Positions 33,620-43,975 of a stretch of DNA of 64,000 bases are shown here, in pieces. The DNA comes from Cryptomeria japonica (lineage: Eukaryota > Streptophyta > Pinopsida > Cupressales > Cupressaceae). Made by a program: the position numbers and the translations under genes. The notes under the pieces were generated by a model. It was not told the origin of the DNA, ran no database searches, and worked only from the letters and a program-made list of their open reading frames with translations. The stretch spans positions 189,996,270-190,060,269 of the forward strand of contig NC_081415.1 of the NCBI RefSeq assembly GCF_030272615.1. The letters are read 5' to 3'. How positions within the stretch are numbered: position 1 is the stretch's first letter; every line of letters starts with the position of its first letter.

Positions 33620-34763
33620 TGATGAACACTAAGAGAGGAGGGTGAATTAGTATACCAAAAAATACTGAACTCAAACACTTAAATAGTTTAGCAGTAAACC
33701 GATATAACATTTTTACTAACAAACTGGTTAAGACAAATGCAAACCAAATAGCAAATAAGGCATTCACCCACAGGAGCACAATCACCATAACACAAGAGAT
33801 TTTGATGTGGAAACCCAAATGGGAAAAACCACGGTGAGATGAAACTCACAAGTAACTATCTGCAGAATAGTAACCAGACTAGTTAAGGTCAGACCGATTA
33901 AGGTCATGAAATGTTCTTCACCAGATCAGATCCTGTTAGGATTCTCAATCTCTGTTAGGAGATGAGTCTGATTAAAGACTACCTTGTGAGAGGATTTCAG
34001 ATCCACAGTTGTGAACAACCTTGTTAGAGGATTTACAAAGGCTTTGCCAGGCCTACCCGGTTAAAGGTTTCAGACTTGTCGAAGATGTGAGTAATCAACA
34101 AGTGAGTGATCTAACAAATAGCACAGTCTTCTTGGTTAGATCCATGATAGCTCATTGTTAATGCATTTCAGCATTACTTCAATCTTCAGCATATTCACAC
34201 TCTGTTACTTCACACAGACTAGATCTTGTCTTTTGAGATCGTTAATGCAAAAACCCCATCGACCTTCTAAAAGCCCAACCACACCTAAAACCCTAGACAT
34301 GATTCCCTTTAAAAGGAATCTGATTTCATGTCAGTCCAATATGATTACATTGCAAGTTCCTAGGTTCAGTGCATCTGGACACATTTGGTAACATGACACA
34401 AAATCACCGGCAAAGTGTCGATGGATAACTCATCACAAAAATACTGGTTGGTAACTCATCACAAAGAAATACCAGTTCATACATTTACCAATTACTGGTT
34501 TGTCAAAATGAAGACTGGGAAAAATGATAACAACCACTTTGTTCCTTCATACCGCTTTGGGATCCTCGAACCGCTTGAGGTCTTCATACCGCTTGAGATC
34601 GGTAAACACTTTTTTCAGAACACCGATAGTCTAAAGACTATAATACATAATACCGGTCGGAACAAATACTGGTTGAGCATAACTCATACATACAAAAAGT
34701 GATTTCAAAGTAAGTGTTTGTCCATCAATGACAATCACAACATCATCATCAAAAATGCCGACA
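33620..34763 (-). repeat. 5' LTR of the non-autonomous element
   Basis: Plus-strand ends are TGATGAACAC and ATGCCGACA, with TSD AACAT following. It is highly similar to 9936-11058, with scattered substitutions and an extra short stretch near 34430-34450. Confidence 0.9.
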
Positions 34764-34836
34764 AACATTGCAACCATCTGTCTCCACTCTGTCTTTCTTC
34801 CACTCTTTCCATCACAAGGCAACATGCCCTTTCAAC
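34764..34836 (-). pseudogene. gypsy gag fragment, middle piece
   Basis: About 70 bases of the gypsy gag left between two insertions (AACAT duplicate on the left, TCAAC on the right). In minus orientation it encodes the KGH...W and KTEWRQMVAM region that precedes FIPGDYELEL at 9703-9935. Confidence 0.8.
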
Positions 34837-36124
34837 TATTAGGATAAGTGGTGAACAATTGAGAGGGGGGGGGGGTGAATCAGTTGTTAACATATTATAA
34901 CTTTTAATCCACAATATAACCTTAAACAAATCAAGTACCGGTAAAGCACAAACAAATACTAGTAGAAATAGATACCGGTAAATAATACAACTTAACAATT
35001 AACCAGATAATCAATGCAAAGCAATCATACCTCATAACACCATGATTTGTACATGGAAAACCCGGAAAGGGAAAAACCACGGTGGGAAGCCTACTCGCAG
35101 TCAAATGATACTTTTATAGAAAGTATGTGTTACAATGAGGGGCCTGCACTTGCAGGAAGGCACACTGCCTAGAGTATACTGCTCATTACAAAAAGTCTCA
35201 TTGACTATAGAGAGGCTACAACCTTCTCAAGATAAATGGACAACAATCCAATAGAGTGAACTGCTGGAAATAACATCTACTATGCCTGATTACAGTCCTG
35301 CTTAAGCTCAATATCGAAGGACTAAATCCTCTTCTAAAACCAATCTGATCACCATTGATCGATCAACTCCTCTACCTAAATGATATTACAATATTCGCAC
35401 ATTACATTCCTTGACCATGACCTTTCCAATTACCATGATACTTTACAAAGAGTTTCTACCTTTTATTTATACAAACCCTAAGGCCTAAACCAATTAGGTC
35501 AGCCACCTAAAGATATTACAATAATATCATTACATAATTCCTTATTACAATGATATCCCATGTTGGCTTAAGATCAAAACAATAATAACAAATCTATAAA
35601 ATATCTCGAAACATCCTGGTAACGTGTAGAGTACACGCTAGCATGATACCATTCCATAACTTAGATAGGTACTAGACCTATTCTGGGTCCACCTTGCCAA
35701 AGCAATGTCTTCAAGCAATTGAAGCATGATCAACGAACATATTCAACATCCTGAAATCCTCGAAGAAGTTGCACCAACACCAATTGTGCATCCTGTCACG
35801 ATTCCTCAATGAAAGCTCTGTTAGTAAAGCCTTAAACCAGTGCTGGTAAGGGTTTACAAGTGTGTATGATGACATCCAATTATCAAGCCAATACCAACAT
35901 GCTTATGGAGCATATAACACATGAAATCCAATATACTTTACTGATCCAAACATGTCGAAAGTGTCCAATAGATAATCTCTTCTGCTGGTAACACTAGATC
36001 TTATACCGGTAACCTGTCTGCCGGTAACCATCCATATCAGCCAATGTAAATCTGTCTACCGGTAACAACTAGTGTTGACATCAATGACAAAAGATCAATG
36101 CCACACATATCCATAGTGCCAACA
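34837..36124 (-). repeat. 3' LTR of the 34837-40661 copia element
   Basis: Plus-strand ends are TATTAGGATAAG and TAGTGCCAACA. In minus orientation it starts TGTTGGCAC and ends CCTAATA. The TA end is supported by the TSD at 34832. A G run at 34865-34875 lies between arms 34854-34862 and 34880-34888 (one mismatch). Same family as the LTRs of 4537-9702. Confidence 0.9.
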
Positions 36125-36146
36125 ATCTCCCCCTTTGGCATTGATG
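36125..36146 (-). other. Polypurine tract
   Basis: The minus strand reads CATCAATGCCAAAGGGGGAGAT before the LTR start TGTTGGCAC; TGCCAA and TTGGCA flank the purines as complementary arms. Confidence 0.8.
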
Positions 36147-36490
36147 GCAACACTAGATGTGAAAAATATCTAAGTACCAAGAAATGCCAAACAAGTCTCC
36201 CCCTATGGAAGATAACCAATAGTCAGTAGCTCTCCCCTAGTGAATTCTATCTCTATAAGGTTCTGAACAAATCTTTCTCCCTAATGTATACAACTTTTCT
36301 TTTAAATTCACATCAATATCTCTCCCCCTTTGACATCAATGCCAGAAACTTGACAAAAATATAAAAGCAATGATATAAACCTTTGAATCTCAAAGCTGAC
36401 TACTCCCCCTGAGTAGTAGCACCATTCATCAGTGCCAGAATGGATAATGTTTCTGATAATGCATACCAGACTAATGACAAAATTCATCAA
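36147..36490 (-). other. 3' untranslated part of the copia element
   Basis: This lies between the RNase H stop (about 36491) and the PPT. Several CTCCCCC runs (PPT-like on the minus strand) occur near 36198, 36322 and 36404. No coding sequence. Confidence 0.5.
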
Positions 36491-38040
36491 TCAATTTTCT
36501 ATCGGAGGGGAAGAAACCCCTAACTTGTCTCTCAAGTATTCAAATGATTTCTTAGACAACGGTTTAGTGAATATGTCTGCAATCTGTTCTTTAGTGTTCC
36601 CATAAACCAATTTGACTTCCTTTTCTTCTACCTTGTCCTTAAGAAAGTTATACTTTATTGAAATTTGCTTAGTCTTAGAGTGAAATACCAGATTGTTGGA
36701 CATGTCAATAGCTACAGAGTTATCACAGTAGATAACTACCACTTCACTACAATTTAGCTTGACATCCTTCAACATTTGCTTCATCCATAAAAAATGGGTG
36801 CAATTAGTTGTTGCTGCAACATACTCAACTTTTGCAGTAGATAAAGAAATGCATGACTGTTTTTTAGCTTATCCATGAAACTAGTTTCTTTCCAAGAAAG
36901 AAAGCTCCACCAGAAGTGCTCTTCCTGTCATCAGTATCACCTGCCCAATCTGAGTCAGTATATGCACATAAAGTGAAATCATCATTTTTGGAATACCATA
37001 AACCATATTTTGTTGTTCCTTGCAAATACTAGAATATCCTCTTTACTACACATTCATGATTTTCTTTAGGATTATTTTGATATCTTGAAACAATACTTAC
37101 TGCATTCATAATATCAGGTCTAGTCTGAGTTAGATATAAAAGACCACCAATCATGGACTTATACCTTTTCGGATTTACCAGTGAAGAAGTATCCTTGATA
37201 GATAATTTATCACTTGTAGCCATAGGAGTACTTACCGGTTTGGAATTCTCCATACCAAACTTTTTCAACAATTCCCTCAGATACTTAGTTGATAGATAAA
37301 AATGCCTTTGTTAGTTTGAGTAATCTACAAACCTAAGAAAAATTTCATCTCACCAATCATGGACATTTCAAATTCATTTTTCATGTTTTTAGCAAATTCC
37401 ATGCACAGTTTATCTTCTCCTCCAAAAATGATATCATCAACAAAGACTTCAATAATCAGAATATCATTATCACTGATCTTATAATATAGATTACTATTAG
37501 CATTGCCTTTAGTAAAACCAAGCTTCAAAAGATGTTTATCCAACCTTGCATACCAAGCTCTAGGAGCCTGTTTCAAACCATATAAAGCTTTCTTCAATCT
37601 GCAAACCATGTCTTTGTCATTTGTCAGTGAAAATCCATCAGGTTGCTCAATGTAAACTTCTTCCTCAATCTCACCATTCAAAAATGCACATTTGATATCC
37701 ATTTGATAAACCTTATAGTTCTTATAAGCTGCATAGGCAAGAAATAGTCTAACAACTTCATTTCTAGCTACAGGTACAAATTTCTCACCATAATCAATTC
37801 CTTCCATTTGAGAATATCCTTTACAAACCAATATAGCCTTGTTCCTTATAACTTGACCATCCTCATTTAGTTTATTTCTAAAATCCCATTTAGTTCCCAT
37901 AACATTCTTATTTTTAGGTTGAGAGACTAAAGACCAACTTTCATTCTTCTCTATTTGATCTAATTCATCTTCCATAGCCTTTAACCAATGTTTATCCTTA
38001 CAAGCTTCAATAACAGTTGCCGGTTCTTGAGAAATAAGAC
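36491..38040 (-). pseudogene. copia pol: reverse transcriptase and RNase H
   Basis: A 216-codon open frame (37975-37325) begins MEDELDQIEKNESW and holds the RT landmarks GTKWDFRNKLNEDGQ, YQMDIKCAFLNGEI, EEVYIEQPDGF, GLKQAPRAWYARLD and the intact active site VFVDDIIFGG. A frameshift near 37290 leads to 37271-37029 (STPMATSDKLSIKD, LLYLTQTRPDIM). RNase H follows: YTDSDWAGD near 36950, KVEYVAATTNC, and IYCDNSVAIDMSNN (36784-36491). The protein copies element RNA into DNA. It is less decayed than the copy at 6067-7440. The N-terminal side is cut by the solo LTR at 38041 and resumes beyond 38825. Confidence 0.92.
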
Positions 38041-38825
38041 TGTTGGCATTCTACACTCATATGAGAATAGTTGATGTTGTCATTGATGGCAACCAATCGA
38101 CAATAGGTTTCTGCATGCCTGACATCACATATATCATACACGGTAGACACTGACACCGACAGACACTTACACCGGCATTCAAATTACATCGACAACAAAG
38201 TGTACCGACACTCTAGCCGACATGGGATGCACTTTTTTTTATTGTAATATATTTATCCTTTGTAAGCCGACTCAATATATTGTAAAAGACTCATATATGT
38301 ATGAGATCTTATAGGTCATTTTGATAGGAGACATATGAAATGTATGGTAGAAGATAATTGTTTAGTGGCAGCAAAGGTTTTTGGTTAAGGTATCTATCTG
38401 AGCTTAAACTGGTACTGAACCTGGCATTAGAGATGTTGTTTTGAGCAATACATTGTATTGGATTTAATTATCCATTATGTAGTTAGTGAGACTCTTATTT
38501 GAGCAGTGAGCTCTAGGCTATTGGCCTCCCTGCTTGTGTAGGCCCCTATTGTAAGTAGTATTTATTCATTAGCCAATGAGTATATATTGTGGGTCACAAA
38601 TCCCACCAAGGTTTTTCCCAACACTAGGTTTCCTCATTAACATATCTTGTGTTATGGTGTGTTTCTATGTTGTCTCTGTTATTTGTGTTTACTGCACTTA
38701 TTCTTATTTACCGGTACATTGTTTTGGGTTGCAAAGTTATAAATAAGTTTAAATATTCATTAAACCGATTAGACACTGATTTACCTCCACTCTCAGTGTC
38801 TTTGGGACTATCATTGAATCTAACA
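38041..38825 (+). repeat. Solo LTR (785 bp) inserted in copia pol
   Basis: It begins TGTTGGCATT, ends TCTAACA and is flanked by AAGAC (38036-38040, 38826-38830). It has the TTGTCATTGATGGCAACC block and a terminal hairpin with an 8-bp perfect stem (38772-38779 with 38793-38800). No internal element sequence is present, so it is a solo LTR left by LTR-LTR recombination. Its orientation is opposite to the host copia element. Confidence 0.93.
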
Positions 38826-39776
38826 AAGACATAACACTTCATTTGCAAGTTTTCTTCTTGTCATTACTCTCTTGTTCCTATCTCCAATAATTTGATCTTC
38901 AGAATGATTTAATCTTACATACCTTGGAGTCTTTTAAACTTTGGGTTCACTACTCTGATCATTAGTCACAGTTGAATTTTTTTATTGTGCCGATGTAACT
39001 GTTTCGGCTTCCTATGTCGGTTGAGGCATTGTTTGTTCAATTATGATCATTTCCACTATCAGTTCCATGTCATATGATATAGAATGATTTCTGTACTGGT
39101 CATCCACTTTCACATTAGCACTTTCCACATTCTTCTGCAATCTTTTGTTATAACATCTATATGCTTTGCTTTGAATTGAATAACCAAGAAATATCCGTTC
39201 ATCACATCTAGGATCAAACTTTCCCATTGAATCATCTCTTTTGATATAGCATTTACTTCCAAAATTTTTGAAATACTTAACAGTAGGTGTATGTTCAAAC
39301 CATAGTTCATAAGGGGTCTTACCGGTTTCACCTTTAATGTCAACTCTATTGAATGTGTAGACTGTTGTACTTACTGCTTCTCCCCAGTAGATATGAGGCA
39401 ATTTGGCTTCCATCATCATAGATCTAGCTACATCCAAAATGGTTATGTTCTTTCTTTCACCTACTCCATTTTGCAGAGGAGTCCTAGGTATAGATAGCTA
39501 TCTTCTGATTCCATTTGTCTCATAATAACTATTAAATTCATGAGAAGTGAACTCACCACCATGATCTAATCTTAGACATTTGATTTTCAATCTAGTTTCT
39601 GTTTCAACCTTCGCTTTAAAGATCTTGAATTTCTCAAAAGCTTCAAACTTCTCCCTTAGAAAAGTCACCCACATCATTCTAGAATAGTCATCAATAATCA
39701 ACATGAAATACCTATCACCTTGAAAGCTTCTAATCCTTGCTGGACCACATAAGTCAATGTGAATCAAATGTCTCAA
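38826..39776 (-). pseudogene. copia pol: integrase core and linker
   Basis: Open frames 39776-39498 and 39437-39012 (minus). Integrase core: HIDLCGPARIRSFQGDRYFM (first Asp), WVTFLREKFEAFEKF, LRLDHGGEFTS (second Asp, canonical LRSDRGGEF), a stop region at about 39490, then QNGVGERKN (Glu retained) and MDVARSMMMEAKLPHIYWGEA, TYELWFEHTP-like and GYSIQSKAYRCYNKR. From 39012 down to 38831 is the low-conservation linker toward RT. The zinc-binding HHCC domain is gone because the sequence changes to LTR at about 39771. Confidence 0.9.
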
Positions 39777-40661
39777 TGACTACAAAGATTCTACAACCTT
39801 CTCAAGATAAATGGAAAACAATCTAATAGAGTGAACTGTTGGAAATAGCATCTACTATGCTTGATTACAGTCCTAGTTAAGCTCAATGTCGGAGGACTAA
39901 ATCCTCTTCTAAAAGCAATCCAATCACCAATGATCGACCAACTCCTCTACCTGAATGATATTACAATATTCGCACATTACATTCCTTGACCATGACCTTT
40001 CCAATAACTATGATACTTTACAAAGAGTTTCTACCTCTTATTTATACAAACCCTAAGGCCTAAACCAATTAGGTCAGCCACCTAAAGATATTACAATAAT
40101 ATCATTACATAATTCCTTATTACAATGATATGCCATATCGGCTTAAGATCAAAACAATAATAACAAATCCATAAAACATCTTGAAACATCTCGATAATGT
40201 GTAGAGTAAATGCTAGCAAGATATCAGTCCATAACCTAGATAGGTAACAGACCTATTCTGGGTCCACCATGCCAAAGCAATGTCTTACAGCAATTGAAGC
40301 ATGATCAACGAACATCTTCAACATCCTGAAATCCTCGAAGAAGTTGCACAACCACCAATTGTGCATCTTGTCATGATTCCTCAATGAAAGCTCTGTCGGT
40401 AAAGCCTTAAACCAGTGTCGGTAAGGGTTTACCAGTGTGTATGATGACATCCAATTATCAAGCCAATACCAACATGATTATGGAGCATATAAAACATGAA
40501 ATCCAATATACTTTACTAATCCAAACATGCCAGAACTGTCCAATAGATAATCTCTTTTGCTAGTAACACTAGATCTTATACCGGTAACCTGTCTGCCAGT
40601 AACCATCCATATCAGCATCAATGACAAAACATCAATGCCACACATATCCATAGTGCTAACA
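39771..40661 (-). repeat. Partial 5' LTR of the copia element
   Basis: It matches 35200-36124 from the TCTCAATGACTAC segment to the terminal TAGTGCTAACA and is followed by the TSD TCAAC. The part of the LTR that would adjoin the PBS (about 370 bp) is missing, along with the PBS, gag and protease. Confidence 0.88.
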
Positions 40662-41022
40662 TCAACTTGGTCTATGCCCATCGGACTCTCTGCGGGTCCT
40701 TGACATCCTCAAACTCAAAGTAGTCCTCCAAATCTTTGATCCAATCGATCAGATCCTCTGGGTTCAGCATTTTAGAAAACTTAGAAGCCTCAACTTTAAG
40801 CACTTTACTTGCTTGTGCCACCTCTCTTAGGAATCTTTCCTCTCTCTCATCTTCTGGTCCTTCACCTTCCTCAAGCTCTTCACCGACTTCATCATACTCA
40901 TCATCAGAGTCAAGGTTTTTTCACAAACTAGCCAAAGCATTTCAGATTTCACTCCTCACTTTATTCTTGAAGTTTTCCATCATCTTTTCTACCCTTCAAA
41001 AGTTTGTTCTCCTTGGTGGCAT
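40662..41022 (-). pseudogene. gypsy gag, N-terminal piece
   Basis: Minus strand from ATG at 41022 (MPPRRTNF). It contains an acidic stretch (DDEYDEVGEELEEGEGPEDE), then KFSKMLNPEDLIDWIKDLED, YFEFEDVKDPQRVRWA and TKLKGH, the usual start of the Ty3/gypsy capsid domain. At least three stops are present. The coding sequence continues at 34764-34836 and 9703-9935. This is the oldest recognisable layer of the nest because it carries both insertions. Confidence 0.85.
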
Positions 41023-41203
41023 CTCTCCTTTCACTCCACTGAACTACCTCAGCTTGATGATCTGACTACTAGTTTCATTTGCCTCCCCTCAGCGATCTAT
41101 TGAACTCCCTAGTAGCCTGCCTCCAATCAATGATCTGTCTGCCTCAAGGAATGCCTCAGATGATTCTTCCACCAACCAGTCCATAACCAACTCTGATACA
41201 ATT
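41023..41203 (-). other. Leader and degenerate PBS of the gypsy element
   Basis: A short leader between gag and LTR. The minus strand near 41192-41202 reads TTGTATCAGAG, a one-base-deleted form of TTGGTATCAGAG, taken as a decayed primer site. Confidence 0.6.
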
Positions 41204-42013
41204 TGATGCAGCCATAACTGGTAAGAACCCTAAAAAGAGTCAACCGACTTATGCAGCAAGAGAGACATTACAAAAGCAGTAAGAACACATAGAAACTTCA
41301 TATAAATAGATCATATTCAAGTCATATAACTTTCGACAATCATCCAGTAATCATTAGATTATCATCAAAGAACATCTGGCAGTTAAGAGGTTACATGCAG
41401 GATTCAAGCTAGATACAATCCAACTGGGACTCCAAGGATCAACCGGATCACAACATGCGACTCTCAATCCTTGTTCTCAGTTATACTTTCCTACCCTTAC
41501 AAATGATTACATAACATCATATTTATACCCACTAGAACATATCCAGGTCGGCCTAAAAAGATTACATTCACCAATGCAGGAAAATGAAACATGCAATTAG
41601 GTCAGCCCTAAGATTTAAGAAATCTTTTTGGAAAATAACAACCAAGTGATGTGGATCAGTAGGAAGGCTGGTCACATGCCAAAGATAATCAGACAAGACC
41701 CCATATGGATCAACATGCCAAGAATCGCATCGGTAATGAAAGAAAACCAACCGGTAAGCACAAGAATTGTCCCGGGAACCTAGAAACAGCCAATCGGAAG
41801 CAATAACATGCTGGAGAAGAACCCAAATGAACTAGAAATCTGGAATCAACCACATGAAACCACTAGGAAACTGCAAACAAGATCTACCACAAAGAACAAG
41901 CAATTACTGGTACATACCAATAAGAATACTGAAACTACACAAAGAACTAAACAAGAAAGGAAATGTTTTTGGTTGATGCAAGATTGCTCATCAATCGGGG
42001 ATGCTCCCCATCA
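41204..42013 (-). repeat. 5' LTR of the gypsy element
   Basis: Plus-strand ends are TGATGCAGCC and CTCCCCATCA, giving the 5-bp inverted ends TGATG/CATCA. The minus-strand start (TGATG, GAGCATCC, then CATCAACCAAAAACATTTC) matches the start of the chromovirus LTRs at 55958 and 62829, so they are related. The 3' half of this element is not in the window. Confidence 0.75.
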
Positions 42014-43975
42014 CTCTCCCCACCCGAAATGACACAAAGAATCAATTGAAATACCCTAGAGATGCACAAATTTCAGTTGCATGAATGTCCCAAATGCACA
42101 TATAAAAGTTAGGATTTGCTGAATGTCAAAAGGGGAGAAAGGTTTCCCACAAGTCACACTCATAAGCAAGTTAACACAACATATACATGAGAGAAAACCA
42201 CAAAGCATACACTTATAATAAAGTTAAGAAAACATACACAACATGCATAAGTTGAGAGATGAGAATGATAATTTCAATTTATTCTCAGGCGAATGGGAAA
42301 ACTTATAGCTGTAGAAATCCAATAAAATATACAAATCTTCAAGAGAAGTGAAAGAGAAAAAAGTAGCTCAAGTTAAAAAGGAGAGAACCCTTTACAATGA
42401 GGCTTAACAATCTATATATAGAAAACTAGTTGCAGAGAAGAAATCAATGGTCAAAGAGGGGAAGCCTTGACCCTAGCATGCATAGGAGAATGTTAGTCTG
42501 GGAAGGTAGGGAATTGCATGGATCTAACATGACTATGCATGCAAGACACCCATTCATACCTTGACAAGGCAATCCCAAGAAGGAAAGCACTTCTAGAAGG
42601 TAGTTTGCCTGATATTCCAAAGTCTAAGCATAAAGACCAAACATGAAGGCCATTAAGTAACCATAAATATGAATGGGCTTGGACTGCACTTGATGGAAAT
42701 CCTACAAAAATCATTAAATGCACCCTTGTAGCTCCATAAGTGAAAGAAGACAAGTCATAGGAGTTGATGGAGCATTAAGATCCTTGAGTGTTGATCATAC
42801 CATCTAGAAGTGTTGATGCTACTGGAGGTCAAACATTAAGCCTTCTAGAAAATGTTACGAGGGAAGAGGAGCTTGGAACCCTGCAATCTAAAGGAATGAG
42901 AGGGAGGAGAAGGAGAAATTTAGGTTTTGAGGCTTGGGGAAAATGAGATACCTCTCCCCAAAAGGGAAGCGATAGACCAGTTCCCCGAATTCTAGAAATG
43001 GAAGCAAGGGAAGCCTGGTATTTCAAGGTCTGAGGAGATGAGATACCTCTCCCCAAAAGGGAAGGTATAGACCGGCTCCCTGAACTTTAGAATTCAGAAG
43101 GAAGGTAATTTCATAATTCTGAGGTCTGAGGAGACGAGATAACTCATATCTCATCTTTCTTTTGTTGACACTAGTATTGGGTGCTATTGTCTTAGGGTTT
43201 TGGTCTTTACAAAGTTTGAAATTGTTTGTCACTATCTACTCTATAGAATGCCAAGTGTAGAATGAAATTGTTAATGCCAAACTTTGTATAAATAAAAACT
43301 AAATCAAATGACAAGTTGGGCTCCCAAAACCCATGTTAAAAACGTGGATTAATATTGCATGTGAAGGAGGATATATGTTTATGCAAATAGTCATAAGAAC
43401 CTACCATGGTCAGTCAATGAGTTGTGATAACTAATACAAAACCACTACTTGCCCAAATTGCCCAAAGTTGTCAAAGGAGCTTCTAGAAAACACATGCCAC
43501 AAAAATGAGGATTCTAATTTAATATGGTTTATATGAGAAACATATCAAACAAACAATGTCAAATAAAAATTACTTCCTAAACTATCTTGTGATCTTGATT
43601 TTCTATTTTCAAATAGTTGAGATTACTATATTAGTAAGTTACTATTTTTAGAAAGGAGACATGATAAAATATCCCTGAAGAAGAAAGAAACCAACTTAGT
43701 ATTGATGTTAGTAATAATTATATATTATACACTTAGGTATTTTATTCATATTGTTCCTCTAGAGGCACCATTTTTCAACTATGCAATCTAGATAGCATTA
43801 ACTTGCAAGAAATTCAAGATAAATTAATGAGTTCAAACCATTTTCAAATTAAGTATAATTTCACATATTAGAAAATAATTCAAATATGGAGGGGTATGAT
43901 GTATTTGACTATTCTTATGGGGGTATTTGAAAGAGGTTGTTGATATTACAATATTCAAACTTTAAATATGTAATG
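42014..43975. other. Non-coding region
   Basis: No gene or element is recognised. It is AT-rich except around 42830-43140, where a 95-bp tandem duplication lies. Confidence 0.4.
42930..43145. repeat. 95-bp tandem repeat, about 2.2 copies
   Basis: The segment GAGATACCTCTCCCCAAAAG and its surroundings recurs with a 95-bp period at 42945 and 43040, with a third partial start at 43136. The copies differ by scattered substitutions. Confidence 0.8.

Larger units (their letters stand above)
9936..34763 (-). mobile_element. Non-autonomous copia-type LTR element with gag and unknown ORF2 (interrupted by a Tat-like element)
   Basis: LTRs at 9936-11058 and 33620-34763 are flanked by the same 5 bp, AACAT (9931-9935 and 34764-34768). 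PBS and PPT are of the copia type found in the neighbouring elements. Removing the nested 13509-30707 element and one TSD copy leaves about 7.6 kb. Minus-strand order: LTR, PBS, gag (32289-33569), ORF2 (about 31811 to 11340, split), PPT, LTR. No protease, integrase, RT or RNase H is visible anywhere, so it must have depended on enzymes supplied in trans. The target was a gypsy gag gene. Confidence 0.85.
34837..40661 (-). mobile_element. Ty1/copia retrotransposon, gag-deleted, with nested solo LTR
   Basis: Flanked by TCAAC (34832-34836 and 40662-40666). Minus-strand order: partial 5' LTR (39771-40661), integrase core, solo LTR insertion, RT, RNase H, PPT, 3' LTR. The 5' LTR end next to the PBS, the PBS, gag and protease are all missing: integrase is joined directly to LTR sequence at about 39771. 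The target was the gypsy gag that continues on both sides. Confidence 0.9.

Noticed and set aside
33570-33818. N-terminal extension of the gag frame at 32289-33569
   Set aside because: It reads through the PBS and into the LTR; the Met at 33569 follows the PBS as expected and gives a sensible coiled-coil start.
42442-43056. Possible host gene (open frames of 75-86 codons)
   Set aside because: No recognisable domain, no splice structure, and the frames overlap a 95-bp tandem duplication.
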